A stretch of 64,000 bases of DNA from Bacteroidales bacterium. Its GTDB lineage: Bacteria > Bacteroidota > Bacteroidia > Bacteroidales > UBA932. Where the stretch lies: the NCBI GenBank assembly GCA_017477245.1, contig JAFUWY010000012.1:36347-100346 (forward strand), given 5' to 3'. This document shows, in pieces, positions 25,886-33,848 of the stretch. The notes under the pieces were generated by a model. It ran no database searches and was not told where the DNA came from. It saw only the letters and a list, made by a program, of their open reading frames with translations. Made by a program: the position numbers and the translations under genes. The first letter of the stretch is position 1. Every line of letters begins with the position of its first letter.

Positions 25886-26968
25886 ATGATTATGCACTCA
25901 ATCAGAATCTGCCCGATTGTCGCCGCCATTGCCGCGACCATGTTTTACGGATGCCGGAGCACGGCCCCGGACCTGTTGACCCTCGACGTACTGGAACTCT
26001 CCGGCGCCGATACCCTGACCGCCTGGACCCTGGACCGGTCCGTGCGGCCGGCTGAATCTTTCGAACTGGCCCCAGACCGGGTGCTGGGCTATGCCGCGCT
26101 GCGCGGGTATGACGGCTCCCTGCTGATGGGCTTTAGAGGGGACAGCGTATTCTGGGCCGGACCGGACGGGAGATTCACGACGGTCTTTTCCCGGAAAGGC
26201 CGCGGGCCGCAGGAATACCTCAGCAGCGAGCCTTTGCTGGATCCGGAAGGCCGGATCCTAGTCCTTGACGTGATGCAGCGGAGGGCCTATACCTATCTGC
26301 CGGACGGCACGTTCGTGTCGCGACAGGACAGTGTCAATTATGCCGACATCCATTTCTTCCCGGACGGAAGCCGGGCCGTGATCGAGATGCCCAGCATGAA
26401 AGGCACCCGCATCTTCTCGGTCCTGGCCCCGGACGGCAGTGTGCTGCGCAACGGTCCGTCGCGGGTCGAGAACGGCTGGGTCGTGATCGGCCACTATAAT
26501 TTCTTCGCACAGACGGACGGGTCCTGCTATCTCAAAAACGACAATATCGACTCCCTTTACCACCTGTACCCCGACCGCACCGAGGTGGAGGCCGTGCTGC
26601 GCAAACCGGCCAAACCGGCGGATACGGTCCAGAATGACGAAGACGGCTCGTTCTCTATCCAGACCAATTACGGACGTTTCATCGACCGCTCCTGCGTGGT
26701 GTTCGGGCATCTCCTGTTCTACAGCGTCCGGGATGACGAAAAGAAGGTCACCCACCATTTCGTCTGCGACCTGCGGTCCGGTGAAATGCTCTTCCACGGA
26801 CACAAGGCTCCGCTGCTGCGCGTCGGCGACCGGGATGTGCGCACCTGGCCGGTGTACGTGAAAGGCCGCGATGCCTGGTGCAAACTGACCCGCGCCGATG
26901 CGGCCGCCCTGATCGACGGCTACGACGACGAGAGCAACGACGCCTACCTCCACATCACCCTCAGATAA
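25886..26968 (+). CDS. 6-bladed beta-propeller lipoprotein
   Basis: 360 residues from ATG 25886 (25892 is also possible). The signal ends in lipobox FYGCRS. The repeating pattern of short strands with D/G turns and aromatic residues matches the 6-bladed propeller (DUF4934-like) lipoproteins of Bacteroidota. Examples are FSRKGRGPQEYLSSEP (the hallmark G-x-GPxEY), DPEGRILVLDVMQRRAYTYL and DNIDSLYHL. No catalytic site is evident. It is first in an operon with a BlaI regulator and an M56 sensor peptidase, so it may be the regulated output. Confidence 0.85.
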   Translation: MIMHSIRICPIVAAIAATMFYGCRSTAPDLLTLDVLELSGADTLTAWTLDRSVRPAESFELAPDRVLGYAALRGYDGSLLMGFRGDSVFWAGPDGRFTTVFSRKGRGPQEYLSSEPLLDPEGRILVLDVMQRRAYTYLPDGTFVSRQDSVNYADIHFFPDGSRAVIEMPSMKGTRIFSVLAPDGSVLRNGPSRVENGWVVIGHYNFFAQTDGSCYLKNDNIDSLYHLYPDRTEVEAVLRKPAKPADTVQNDEDGSFSIQTNYGRFIDRSCVVFGHLLFYSVRDDEKKVTHHFVCDLRSGEMLFHGHKAPLLRVGDRDVRTWPVYVKGRDAWCKLTRADAAALIDGYDDESNDAYLHITLR

Positions 26969-26980
26969 GACGAACACCGC

Positions 26981-27340
26981 ATGAAGAAACTTACCCGCAA
27001 AGAAGAGGTGATCATGAACCACTTCTGGGACCACGGCCCGCTGTTCGTGCGCGAACTGCGCGAACTGTACCCCGAGCCCCGTCCGCATTTCAGTACCCTG
27101 TCCACCCAGGTGCGCACGCTCCAGGAGGAGGGATTCATCGGCCACAAGGCCTACGGTCCCACCTATCAGTACTTCGCCCGCGTGAGCCGGGAGGAGTACA
27201 AGCAGCGCTCGCTGATCGGCCTGATCGACAAGTACTTCGACAATTCTTACATCAGTGCCGTGTCCGCGCTCGTCAAAGAGGAGAAGATTTCGGTCGAGCA
27301 GCTCCGCGAACTGATCGAACTGGTCGAGAAACAGTCCTGA
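26981..27340 (+). CDS. BlaI/MecI/CopY-family transcriptional repressor
   Basis: 119 residues. The winged helix starts LTRKEEVIMNHFWDHGPLFV and continues PHFSTLSTQVRTLQEEGFIGH (recognition helix and wing). The C-terminal helices (about 80-119) form the dimerisation region, where BlaI-type repressors are cut by the partner peptidase. It is 12 bp after the propeller gene and 5 bp before the M56 gene, the usual repressor-sensor pair. The dyad at 25852-25870 is the likely operator. Confidence 0.93.
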   Translation: MKKLTRKEEVIMNHFWDHGPLFVRELRELYPEPRPHFSTLSTQVRTLQEEGFIGHKAYGPTYQYFARVSREEYKQRSLIGLIDKYFDNSYISAVSALVKEEKISVEQLRELIELVEKQS

Positions 27341-27345
27341 CGCCC

Positions 27346-28749
27346 ATGGCACCGCTCCTCATCTACGAAGGCAAGGTGGCCGTCGCGCTCATCGCCTTCT
27401 ACCTGTTCTACAAGCTCCTGCTCCGCAAGGAGACTTTCCACCGGCTCCAGCGCGCCGTCCTGGTCGGGACGGTGGTGCTCGCTTTCGTGCTGCCGTTCTG
27501 TGTTATCACGCTCCACCGGACGGTACCGGCACAGACGGCCCTGCCCGGTATCGACGGCGTGGCGGCGTCCGCTCCGGCGGGACAGGCCCCGTCCACGCCG
27601 ATGGCAGGAAGTCCCTGGTGGATGACGGCCCTGACCGTCCTGTTCTGGGCGGGCGTGGCGGTGTCCCTGCTCCGGGTGGCTTTCTCCATCCTCTCCGTCG
27701 TCCGTACGGTCCGGCGCAGCGAGGAGGTTGCTTCCGGGGAGGATTACCGGGTCTTCGTGTCCGGGCGGGACATCGATCCCTTCAGCTGGATGCACTGGAT
27801 CGTCCTCCCGCGCGGGGACTGGGAAGCGCCGCATGCGGCGATCCTCGCGCACGAGCAGGCGCATGTCCGCCTGCATCATTCCGCGGAACTGCTGCTGGTG
27901 GACCTGCTGTCCGCGTTCCAGTGGTTCAATCCGGCCATCTACCTGCTCCGTGCCGACCTGCAGGAGGTCCATGAATTCGAAGCCGACCAGGCCGTGATCC
28001 GGAGCGGGACGGACCTGCGGGACTATCAGTACCTGCTGATCCGCAAGGCGGTAAGCCGCAGCGGCTGGTCCGTGGCCAACAGCTTCAACCACAGTACCCT
28101 CAAGCACCGCCTGCAGATGATGTCAAGGCCCGCTTCCCCGCAGGGACGCCTGTGGCGCCTGCTCTACCTGCCGCCGCTGGTCTGCCTGGCGCTTACCCTG
28201 CAGGCGCGCACGGTCTGGTCGGTTGACCCCGGGTCCGCTCCGCGCCTGATCCTGCAGACGGCCTGGGGAGAGGAGCGGGAGATCAGCCGCGAAGAATACG
28301 CCCGGATCGATCCGGACCGGATCCGCGCGGTCCAGTTCCCGGAAGATCGTCCGGATGCCATCGTCATCACGCTCAAAATGCCGCAGGAACTGCCGGAAGT
28401 CGCCATCATCCGCCAGGATACCGAGGATAGGGCGGTACCTTTCCTGCTGGCCAACCCGGACACGATGCCCCGCTTCCAGGGGGAGGAGATGGCCGCTTTC
28501 AGCCAATGGCTGGCCGGGCAGGTCGTCCCGCCTGCCGACTGCCACCATTCCGGCACGATGAAGGTCGGTTTCATCGTGGACGAACGCGGACGCGTGTGCG
28601 AGGTGCAGATCCGGGAGAGCGTCTGTGCGGAACTGGATGCGCTGGTACTCGACGCCGTGTCCCGCTCGCCCCGTTGGGAGCCTGCAACCGCGGGAGGCCG
28701 TGCGGTTGCGCAGGCGCTGACCGTGCCGGTCGTGTTCCGGCTGCATTGA
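27346..28749 (+). CDS. M56 (BlaR1/MecR1-like) membrane metallopeptidase fused to a TonB C-terminal domain
   Basis: 467 residues from ATG 27346. Three or four TM helices frame the peptidase. The zinc motif is AILAHEQAHVRLHHS (HExxH, residues about 169-173) with the downstream Glu in VHEFEADQAV. After a fourth TM (LLYLPPLVCLALTLQ) comes a periplasmic region. It ends in a TonB_C domain of about 90 residues (TMKVGFIVDERGRVCEVQI, ... SPRWEPATAGGRAV). This M56-TonB fusion is frequent in Bacteroidota. It probably senses an envelope signal and cleaves the BlaI repressor. Confidence 0.9.
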   Translation: MAPLLIYEGKVAVALIAFYLFYKLLLRKETFHRLQRAVLVGTVVLAFVLPFCVITLHRTVPAQTALPGIDGVAASAPAGQAPSTPMAGSPWWMTALTVLFWAGVAVSLLRVAFSILSVVRTVRRSEEVASGEDYRVFVSGRDIDPFSWMHWIVLPRGDWEAPHAAILAHEQAHVRLHHSAELLLVDLLSAFQWFNPAIYLLRADLQEVHEFEADQAVIRSGTDLRDYQYLLIRKAVSRSGWSVANSFNHSTLKHRLQMMSRPASPQGRLWRLLYLPPLVCLALTLQARTVWSVDPGSAPRLILQTAWGEEREISREEYARIDPDRIRAVQFPEDRPDAIVITLKMPQELPEVAIIRQDTEDRAVPFLLANPDTMPRFQGEEMAAFSQWLAGQVVPPADCHHSGTMKVGFIVDERGRVCEVQIRESVCAELDALVLDAVSRSPRWEPATAGGRAVAQALTVPVVFRLH

Positions 28750-28786
28750 CGGCGCGTCCGGTATCTTTCCCTGAAAAAAGTTGACT

Positions 28787-28825
28787 TGTAAAAAAGATTT
28801 ACAGGGAGTGTAAAGTTTCTTTACA
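28787..28825 (+). promoter_or_regulatory. tandem enhancer dyads TGTAAA-N5-TTTACA, operon 1
   Basis: Site A is 28787-28803 and site B 28809-28825; both are perfect TGTAAA-N5-TTTACA dyads with centres 22 bp apart (two helical turns). Site B is the core of a larger 14-bp hairpin (28802-28832) followed by GTTTT, so it might also terminate the M56 operon. The same pair occurs at 37578-37616. Confidence 0.75.
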
Positions 28826-28879
28826 CTCCCTGGTTTTGTCTATTTTATAATAAATTGAAAATCATTTAGTTATCTATTT

Positions 28880-28895
28880 TGGCACGGGGCGTGTA
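28880..28895 (+). promoter_or_regulatory. sigma-54-like promoter, operon 1
   Basis: TGGCACGGGGCGTGTA matches the -24 element (TGGCAC) perfectly and the -12 element weakly (GG-N10-GT instead of GG-N10-GC). The -24 GG is 64 bp from the centre of enhancer site B. The spacer is AT-rich. The ATG of the TolC gene is at 28921. Confidence 0.6.
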
Positions 28896-28920
28896 ACGGG
28901 AAGGGGCAAAGGCAAGAAAT

Positions 28921-30249
28921 ATGAAACAGACCTTCCTCATACCGATCCTGCTGCTGGCGGCCGCGCTGCGGCCCGCCGCGGCGCAGAACCCGATGACCCT
29001 GCACGACTGCATGGAGTACGCCATCTCGCATTCCACGAAGATGCGCATCCAGCAGGCCGCGACCGACGATGCCCGTATCGCCAGGCGCGACGCGATCCTT
29101 TCCGTCTTCCTGCCCAGCATCAGCGGCAGCAGCTCGGCCTCCTACAGTTTCGGGCGCAACATCGACCCGGAGACCAATACCTACATCAACACGGTCTCCT
29201 TCAGCAACGGCTACGGCCTCTCGGCCGGCCTCACCCTCTTCAACGGTTTCGCGGCCGTCAACAACCTCAAGATTTCCCAGACCTCCCTCAAGATGGGGCA
29301 GACCCGGGAGCGCCAGACCGAGGCGGACCTGTGCCTCGCCGTGATGGAAGCCTATTACAATGTACTGTACTACCAGAAATTGCTCGAGATCTGCGAAGGC
29401 CAGGTCGTGACGGCGGAGCAGCTCCTGCAGAAGGCGCAGCGCCAGGAAGAACTGGGGCAGAAAGGCCACGCCGACGTGGTGGAACTCGAGTCGGCCCTCG
29501 CCGACCGGCGCTATGACCTTGTGAACACCCGCAACCTGCTGGCCGACCATCGGGTCAGCCTGGAGGACCTGCTCTTCTGGCCTGCGGGCGAGGCGCTGGA
29601 AATCGACGGCAACGTCAGCGCCCTTGTGCCGGAATCCCCGGTGAAGGGAGAAGCCCTGATCGACTATGCCCTGGAGCACAATCCGGCCCTCCGCCTGGCC
29701 GCCTGGGAGGTCGACAATGCCCGTTTGGCACTCAACACGGCGAAGTGGCAGCTCCTGCCCAGCGTCAGCCTGTCGGGCGGCTGGAACACCAGCTACTACT
29801 CCTTCCAGGGCAGCCAGACGACCCCGTTCTTCGACCTGCTGCGCCGCAACGGCGGTGAATACGTCGGCATGTCCGTCAGCATCCCGGTCTTCAACCGGCT
29901 CTCGCGCCATTCCGCGATCACGCGGCGGCGCAACGACCTCACGCGCGCCACGGCCGAGTATGACCAGAAACAGCGCGACGTGGAGTCCGAGGTGCGCCGG
30001 GCCGTGCAGGACCGCGACGGCGCGGCGGCCGCATACGAGCAGGCAGCGCGCAAGGCCGAGGTCCAGCAGGAGGCCTATGCCCTCAACACCCGCAAGCTGG
30101 AGCAAGGCCTGATCTCCCCGCTGGAATACCAGACCGCCTCCAACAACTACCTGCGCGCCGGCGCCGACCGGCTGAACAGCCTCTTCAAGTACCTTATCAA
30201 GCACAGCGTCGTCCGCTACTACGGCGGCGAAGAGTACATCAACCAATAA
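28921..30249 (+). CDS. TolC-family outer-membrane channel of the sigma-54 export system
   Basis: 442 residues with signal peptide MKQTFLIPILLLAAALRP ending AAAQ. It opens with MTLHDCMEYAISHSTKMRI, the usual start of outer-membrane-efflux proteins. Two repeats of paired helices and strands follow (SVFLPSISGSSSASYSFGRN; KWQLLPSVSLSGGWNTSYYS), with conserved ETNTYINTVSFSNGYG strands. It would form the trimeric exit duct for the HlyD-like adaptor encoded 22 bp downstream. This is a different paralogue from the metal-pump channel at 16816, typical of MacB-type systems in this phylum. Confidence 0.9.
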   Translation: MKQTFLIPILLLAAALRPAAAQNPMTLHDCMEYAISHSTKMRIQQAATDDARIARRDAILSVFLPSISGSSSASYSFGRNIDPETNTYINTVSFSNGYGLSAGLTLFNGFAAVNNLKISQTSLKMGQTRERQTEADLCLAVMEAYYNVLYYQKLLEICEGQVVTAEQLLQKAQRQEELGQKGHADVVELESALADRRYDLVNTRNLLADHRVSLEDLLFWPAGEALEIDGNVSALVPESPVKGEALIDYALEHNPALRLAAWEVDNARLALNTAKWQLLPSVSLSGGWNTSYYSFQGSQTTPFFDLLRRNGGEYVGMSVSIPVFNRLSRHSAITRRRNDLTRATAEYDQKQRDVESEVRRAVQDRDGAAAAYEQAARKAEVQQEAYALNTRKLEQGLISPLEYQTASNNYLRAGADRLNSLFKYLIKHSVVRYYGGEEYINQ

Positions 30250-30271
30250 CGAAAGAAAACAGGACACAATA

Positions 30272-31525
30272 ATGGACAAGATTATCGAAAAGAAAAAGGG
30301 CTGGCGCCTGGCATTCACCCGGAAGGCCCTCCCGTACTGGCTCGGCGGTGTGGTCGCGGTGTTCATCGGCTACCTCATCCTGCGCCCCAATACCCAGACC
30401 CTGCGCGTGGACGGCAACGCCCTGTCGGTCAGTCCCGTGCAGCGCGGTGAGTTCAACGACTACATCCGCGTCAGCGGCCAGGTCCACCCGATGACGACCA
30501 TTCAGCTGAGTCCGCAGGAGGGCGGCATCGTGCAGCAGATCCTCATCGAGGAAGGCTCCGTCGTGCGGGCCGGCGATGCGATCCTCGTGCTCTCCAACGA
30601 CAACCTCGACCTGCAGATCCTCAACTCCGAGGCCGAACTCGCCGAGAAAGAGAACATCCTGCGCAACACCCAGATCCAGATGGAGCAGCAGAAGCTGGAC
30701 GTCCGCCAGAACGAACTCGAATACGGCACCCAGGTCGAGCGCCTGCGGCGCGCCTACGAGCAGCAGAAAGCCCTCTACGAAGAGAAACTCATCGCCCGGG
30801 AGGAATTCCTCAAGGCCGAGGAGGACTACAACCTCGCCCGCCAGAAATTCGCCCTCATCAGCGAGCGCGCCCGGCAGGACAGCCTCTACCGCGGCACCCA
30901 GGTCGACCGCATGGAGGAGAGCCTGGAGAACATGCTCATCAACATGTCGATGATCCGACGCCGCAAGGACAACCTCATCGTCAAGGCGCCGATCGACGGC
31001 GAGCTGGGCCTGCTGGACGTGGTCCTGGGCCAGTCGATCGGAGCGGGCGCCAAGATCGGCCAGATCAACAGCGTGGGCTCCTACAAGGTCGAAGCCAAGA
31101 TCGACGAGCACTACATCGACAAGGTCATCCCGGGCCTGGAAGCCACCTTCGAACGCCAGGGCGAGACCTTCTCCATGGAGATCCGCAAGGTCTATCCGGA
31201 GGTGCGCGACGGCAAGTTCCAGGCCGACTTCAAGTTCTCCGGCGTGCAGCCCGACAACATCCGCACGGGCCAGACCTACTACCTCAACCTCCAGCTCGGC
31301 CAGCCCGAGGAGGCCGTCATCATCCCGCGCGGCACCTTCTACCAGAAGACCGGCGGCAAGTGGATCTATGTGCTCTCCGGCGAGGGCAAGGCCGTGCGCC
31401 GCGAGATCCGCATCGGCCGCCAGAACCCGCAGTACTACGAGGTCCTCGAGGGCCTGGAGCCGGGCGAGCGGGTCATCACCTCCTCCTACGATACTTTCGG
31501 CGAAGCCGATGTGCTCGTATTCTAA
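30272..31525 (+). CDS. HlyD/MacA-like periplasmic adaptor of the sigma-54 export system
   Basis: 417 residues with one N-terminal TM (PYWLGGVVAVFIGYLIL) and no lipobox, so it is anchored in the inner membrane. Lipoyl halves MTTIQLSPQEGGIVQQILIE and NLIVKAPIDGELGLLDVV flank a long alpha-hairpin (about 115-230, heptad-rich EAELAEKENILRN...). The C-terminal part has NIRTGQTYYLNLQL and YVLSGEGKAVRREI. MacA-like adaptors pair with FtsX-type ABC permeases; those are encoded at 37.7-43.1 kb, not next to it. Confidence 0.9.
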   Translation: MDKIIEKKKGWRLAFTRKALPYWLGGVVAVFIGYLILRPNTQTLRVDGNALSVSPVQRGEFNDYIRVSGQVHPMTTIQLSPQEGGIVQQILIEEGSVVRAGDAILVLSNDNLDLQILNSEAELAEKENILRNTQIQMEQQKLDVRQNELEYGTQVERLRRAYEQQKALYEEKLIAREEFLKAEEDYNLARQKFALISERARQDSLYRGTQVDRMEESLENMLINMSMIRRRKDNLIVKAPIDGELGLLDVVLGQSIGAGAKIGQINSVGSYKVEAKIDEHYIDKVIPGLEATFERQGETFSMEIRKVYPEVRDGKFQADFKFSGVQPDNIRTGQTYYLNLQLGQPEEAVIIPRGTFYQKTGGKWIYVLSGEGKAVRREIRIGRQNPQYYEVLEGLEPGERVITSSYDTFGEADVLVF

Positions 31526-31532
31526 AAATGCC

Positions 31533-31540
31533 TAACTTTG
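31533..31540 (+). promoter_or_regulatory. possible internal TAnnTTTG promoter for the regulator genes
   Basis: TAACTTTG sits 8 nt before ATG 31549, the same spacing as other near-leaderless genes in this window. It could give basal regulator and kinase synthesis. No -33 box is seen. Confidence 0.4.
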
Positions 31541-31548
31541 TGCTGAGC

Positions 31549-32964
31549 ATGGAAAAGAAAGGCAAGATCCTCGTCGTGGACGACAACCAGGGCATCCGGT
31601 CCGCCCTCGGGCTGCTGCTGCCGCCGCATTTCGCGCAGGTGGAGCTGATCCCGTCGCCCACGACGCTCGTCTCCACGCTGGAATCCTTCCGCCCGGACGT
31701 CGTGCTGCTGGACATGAACTTCTATACCGACGCCAACACCGGCAACGAAGGCCTCTACTGGACCAGTCAGATCCGGCAGATGGCTCCCGGTACGGAAGTG
31801 GTCCTCTTCACGGCTTACGCCGATATCCAGCTGGCCGTGGAGGGCATGCGCCGGGGCGCCTTCGACTTCATCGTCAAGCCCTGGGACAATGACAAGCTCA
31901 TCGGCACCCTGTCCGCCGCGCGCGACAAGGCCCTGAAGGGAAGGAAGGGCTCCGGCAGCCCGTCATCCGCCGGCAACCCGTCATCCGCCGTTGGTCCGTC
32001 ATTCGCCGGCGGTCCGTCATTCGCCGGCCCGACCGGCGAATCCCCCATGTACTGGGGCGACAGCCCCGCCATGGAGATCATCCGCCGCAACGTCGCCAAG
32101 ATCGCCCCGACCGACGCGACCGTCCTGATCACGGGCGCCAACGGCACGGGCAAGGACGTGCTGGCCGGCGAGATCCACGCCCGGAGCCGGCGTGCGGCGC
32201 AGCCGCTGGTGGCCGTGGACGCCGGTGCCATCCCCGAGACCCTTTTCGAGAGCGAGCTCTTCGGCCACGTCAAGGGCGCCTTCACCGACGCGCATGCCGA
32301 CCATGTCGGCAAATTCGAGCAGGCCGACGGCGGCACGCTCTTCCTCGACGAGATCGGCAACATCCCGCTGCACCTGCAGGCCAAGCTCCTGCGCGCCATC
32401 CAGAACCGCAGCATCACCCGCCTGGGAGACACCCAGGCCCGCCCCGTGGACATCCGGCTCATCTGCGCGACCAACATGGACCTGGAGGCCCTGGTGCGCG
32501 AGGGTCGTTTTCGCGAGGATCTCTATTACCGCATCAATACGGTCCATCTCCGGCTGCCGTCCCTGAAGGACCGGCCGGACGACATCCTGCCGCTCGCGCG
32601 GCTCTTCCTGGAGCGGTTCGCCGACAAATACCACCGTCCGGTGTCCGGCCTGACCGAGGCGGCGGAGGACCTGCTCCGCGCCCACGACTGGAGCGGCAAC
32701 ATCCGCGAGCTGCAGAACAGCATCGAGAAGGCCGTGATCCTCTCGGAAGGGGAGACCATCGGGGCGGGCGACCTGCAGTTCGACACGCTCCGCCAGCCGG
32801 AAGGAAAGGCCGGTGCGGACGGGCCGGAGACCTTGGAGATGGCCGAGGAGCGGATGATCCGTGAGGCCATGGCCCGCTTCGGCGGCAACCTGACGGCTGT
32901 CGCCAAGGCGCTGAACATCAGCCGTCCGACCCTGTACAAGAAACTCGGCAAATACAATATCTGA
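31549..32964 (+). CDS. NtrC-family sigma-54-dependent response regulator
   Basis: 471 residues from ATG 31549 (31528 adds MPNFVLS). Receiver domain: KILVVDDNQGIR, phospho-acceptor near Asp55 in VVLLDMNF, and the conserved Lys in FIVKPW. A Ser/Gly/Pro linker of four 18-bp repeats follows. AAA+ domain: Walker A TGANGTGKDVLA, sigma-54 contact loop GAFTDA (usual GAFTGA), Walker B GGTLFLDEIGN, and arginine finger region GRFREDLYYRINTVHL. C-terminal Fis-type HTH: NLTAVAKALNISRPTLYKKL. It should bind the TGTAAA-N5-TTTACA dyads and open the sigma-54 promoters; this is inferred. The kinase gene follows after 5 bp. Confidence 0.93.
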   Translation: MEKKGKILVVDDNQGIRSALGLLLPPHFAQVELIPSPTTLVSTLESFRPDVVLLDMNFYTDANTGNEGLYWTSQIRQMAPGTEVVLFTAYADIQLAVEGMRRGAFDFIVKPWDNDKLIGTLSAARDKALKGRKGSGSPSSAGNPSSAVGPSFAGGPSFAGPTGESPMYWGDSPAMEIIRRNVAKIAPTDATVLITGANGTGKDVLAGEIHARSRRAAQPLVAVDAGAIPETLFESELFGHVKGAFTDAHADHVGKFEQADGGTLFLDEIGNIPLHLQAKLLRAIQNRSITRLGDTQARPVDIRLICATNMDLEALVREGRFREDLYYRINTVHLRLPSLKDRPDDILPLARLFLERFADKYHRPVSGLTEAAEDLLRAHDWSGNIRELQNSIEKAVILSEGETIGAGDLQFDTLRQPEGKAGADGPETLEMAEERMIREAMARFGGNLTAVAKALNISRPTLYKKLGKYNI

Positions 32965-32969
32965 CACGG

Positions 32970-33848
32970 ATGCAGCCCTGGCTGGTCATATTGCTGGTAC
33001 TGGCTGCCGCGGTCCTCGCGGCAGCCATCGCCGCGCTTTGGGTCCGCCGCCGCGACCGCAAGAAAGTGGCCTACATGCTGGACGCCCTGGAGGACGGGGA
33101 GCTGAATTTCCGCTTCGTGGAGCGGAGCGCCTTCGAGCGCACGCTCAACCGCCTGCGCTGGATCTTCGAACGCCAGCGCCAGCGCAACGAGCAGGAGTCC
33201 TGGACCAAGCTGATCCGCGTGCTCACGCACGAGATCATGAACACCGTCTCGCCGATCGCCTCGCTCAGCGACGCGCTCAGCAAGTATGCCGGCCTGCCCC
33301 CGGAGCAGCAGGAGATGGACGTCAAGGCCGGCCTGCAGACCATCTCCGACTCATCCCGCGACCTGATCCGCTTCGTGGAGACCTATCGCGAGCTCAGCGG
33401 CGTGGCCCGGCCCGTCAAGAAGGCCGTGATGCTGGACGAACTGATCGGCAAGGTCCTGCACCTGACGGAGAAGCAGTGCGCGGATGCCGGCGCCGTGTGC
33501 ACCTACAGTGCCTCCAGCGCCGATATCCTGCTGTATCTCGATGCGGGACAGATCTCCCAGATATTCATCAACCTGATCAAGAACGCCCTGCAGGCCGGAG
33601 CCACGAAGATCGCCATCACGGCCTTCATCGACCGCGCCGAGGAGGTCCACGTGCGCTTCGCCAACAACGGGGAGCCCATCAGCCGGGAGAGCCAGGAGCA
33701 GATCTTCGTGCCCTTCTTCACGACCAAGAAGGAGGGGAGCGGCATCGGCCTGAGCATCTCGCGCCAGATCATGAACCAGCACGGCGGCACGATCGACCTG
33801 CTCGCCTCCAATACTTCCGAGACCGTCTTCGAGCTGCTCTTCCGCTAG
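32970..33848 (+). CDS. histidine kinase, partner of the NtrC-type regulator
   Basis: 292 residues with one N-terminal TM (WLVILLVLAAAVLAAAIAAL), a short juxtamembrane helix and no extended sensor domain. The H-box is VLTHEIMNTVSPIASL. ATPase boxes are FINLIKNALQAGA (N), FANNGEPI (G1 region) and FFTTKKEGSGIGLSISRQIM (G2). With almost no periplasmic part, it may sense a signal within the membrane or through a partner protein. It is convergent with the PAP2-barrel gene, overlapping by 4 bp. Confidence 0.92.
   Translation: MQPWLVILLVLAAAVLAAAIAALWVRRRDRKKVAYMLDALEDGELNFRFVERSAFERTLNRLRWIFERQRQRNEQESWTKLIRVLTHEIMNTVSPIASLSDALSKYAGLPPEQQEMDVKAGLQTISDSSRDLIRFVETYRELSGVARPVKKAVMLDELIGKVLHLTEKQCADAGAVCTYSASSADILLYLDAGQISQIFINLIKNALQAGATKIAITAFIDRAEEVHVRFANNGEPISRESQEQIFVPFFTTKKEGSGIGLSISRQIMNQHGGTIDLLASNTSETVFELLFR

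Noticed and set aside
28802-28832. Simple Rho-independent terminator as the only role of the 14-bp hairpin
   Set aside because: Its core matches the dyad that recurs at 37578-37616, where no gene ends nearby on that strand, so a regulatory role is the better explanation. A double role remains possible.
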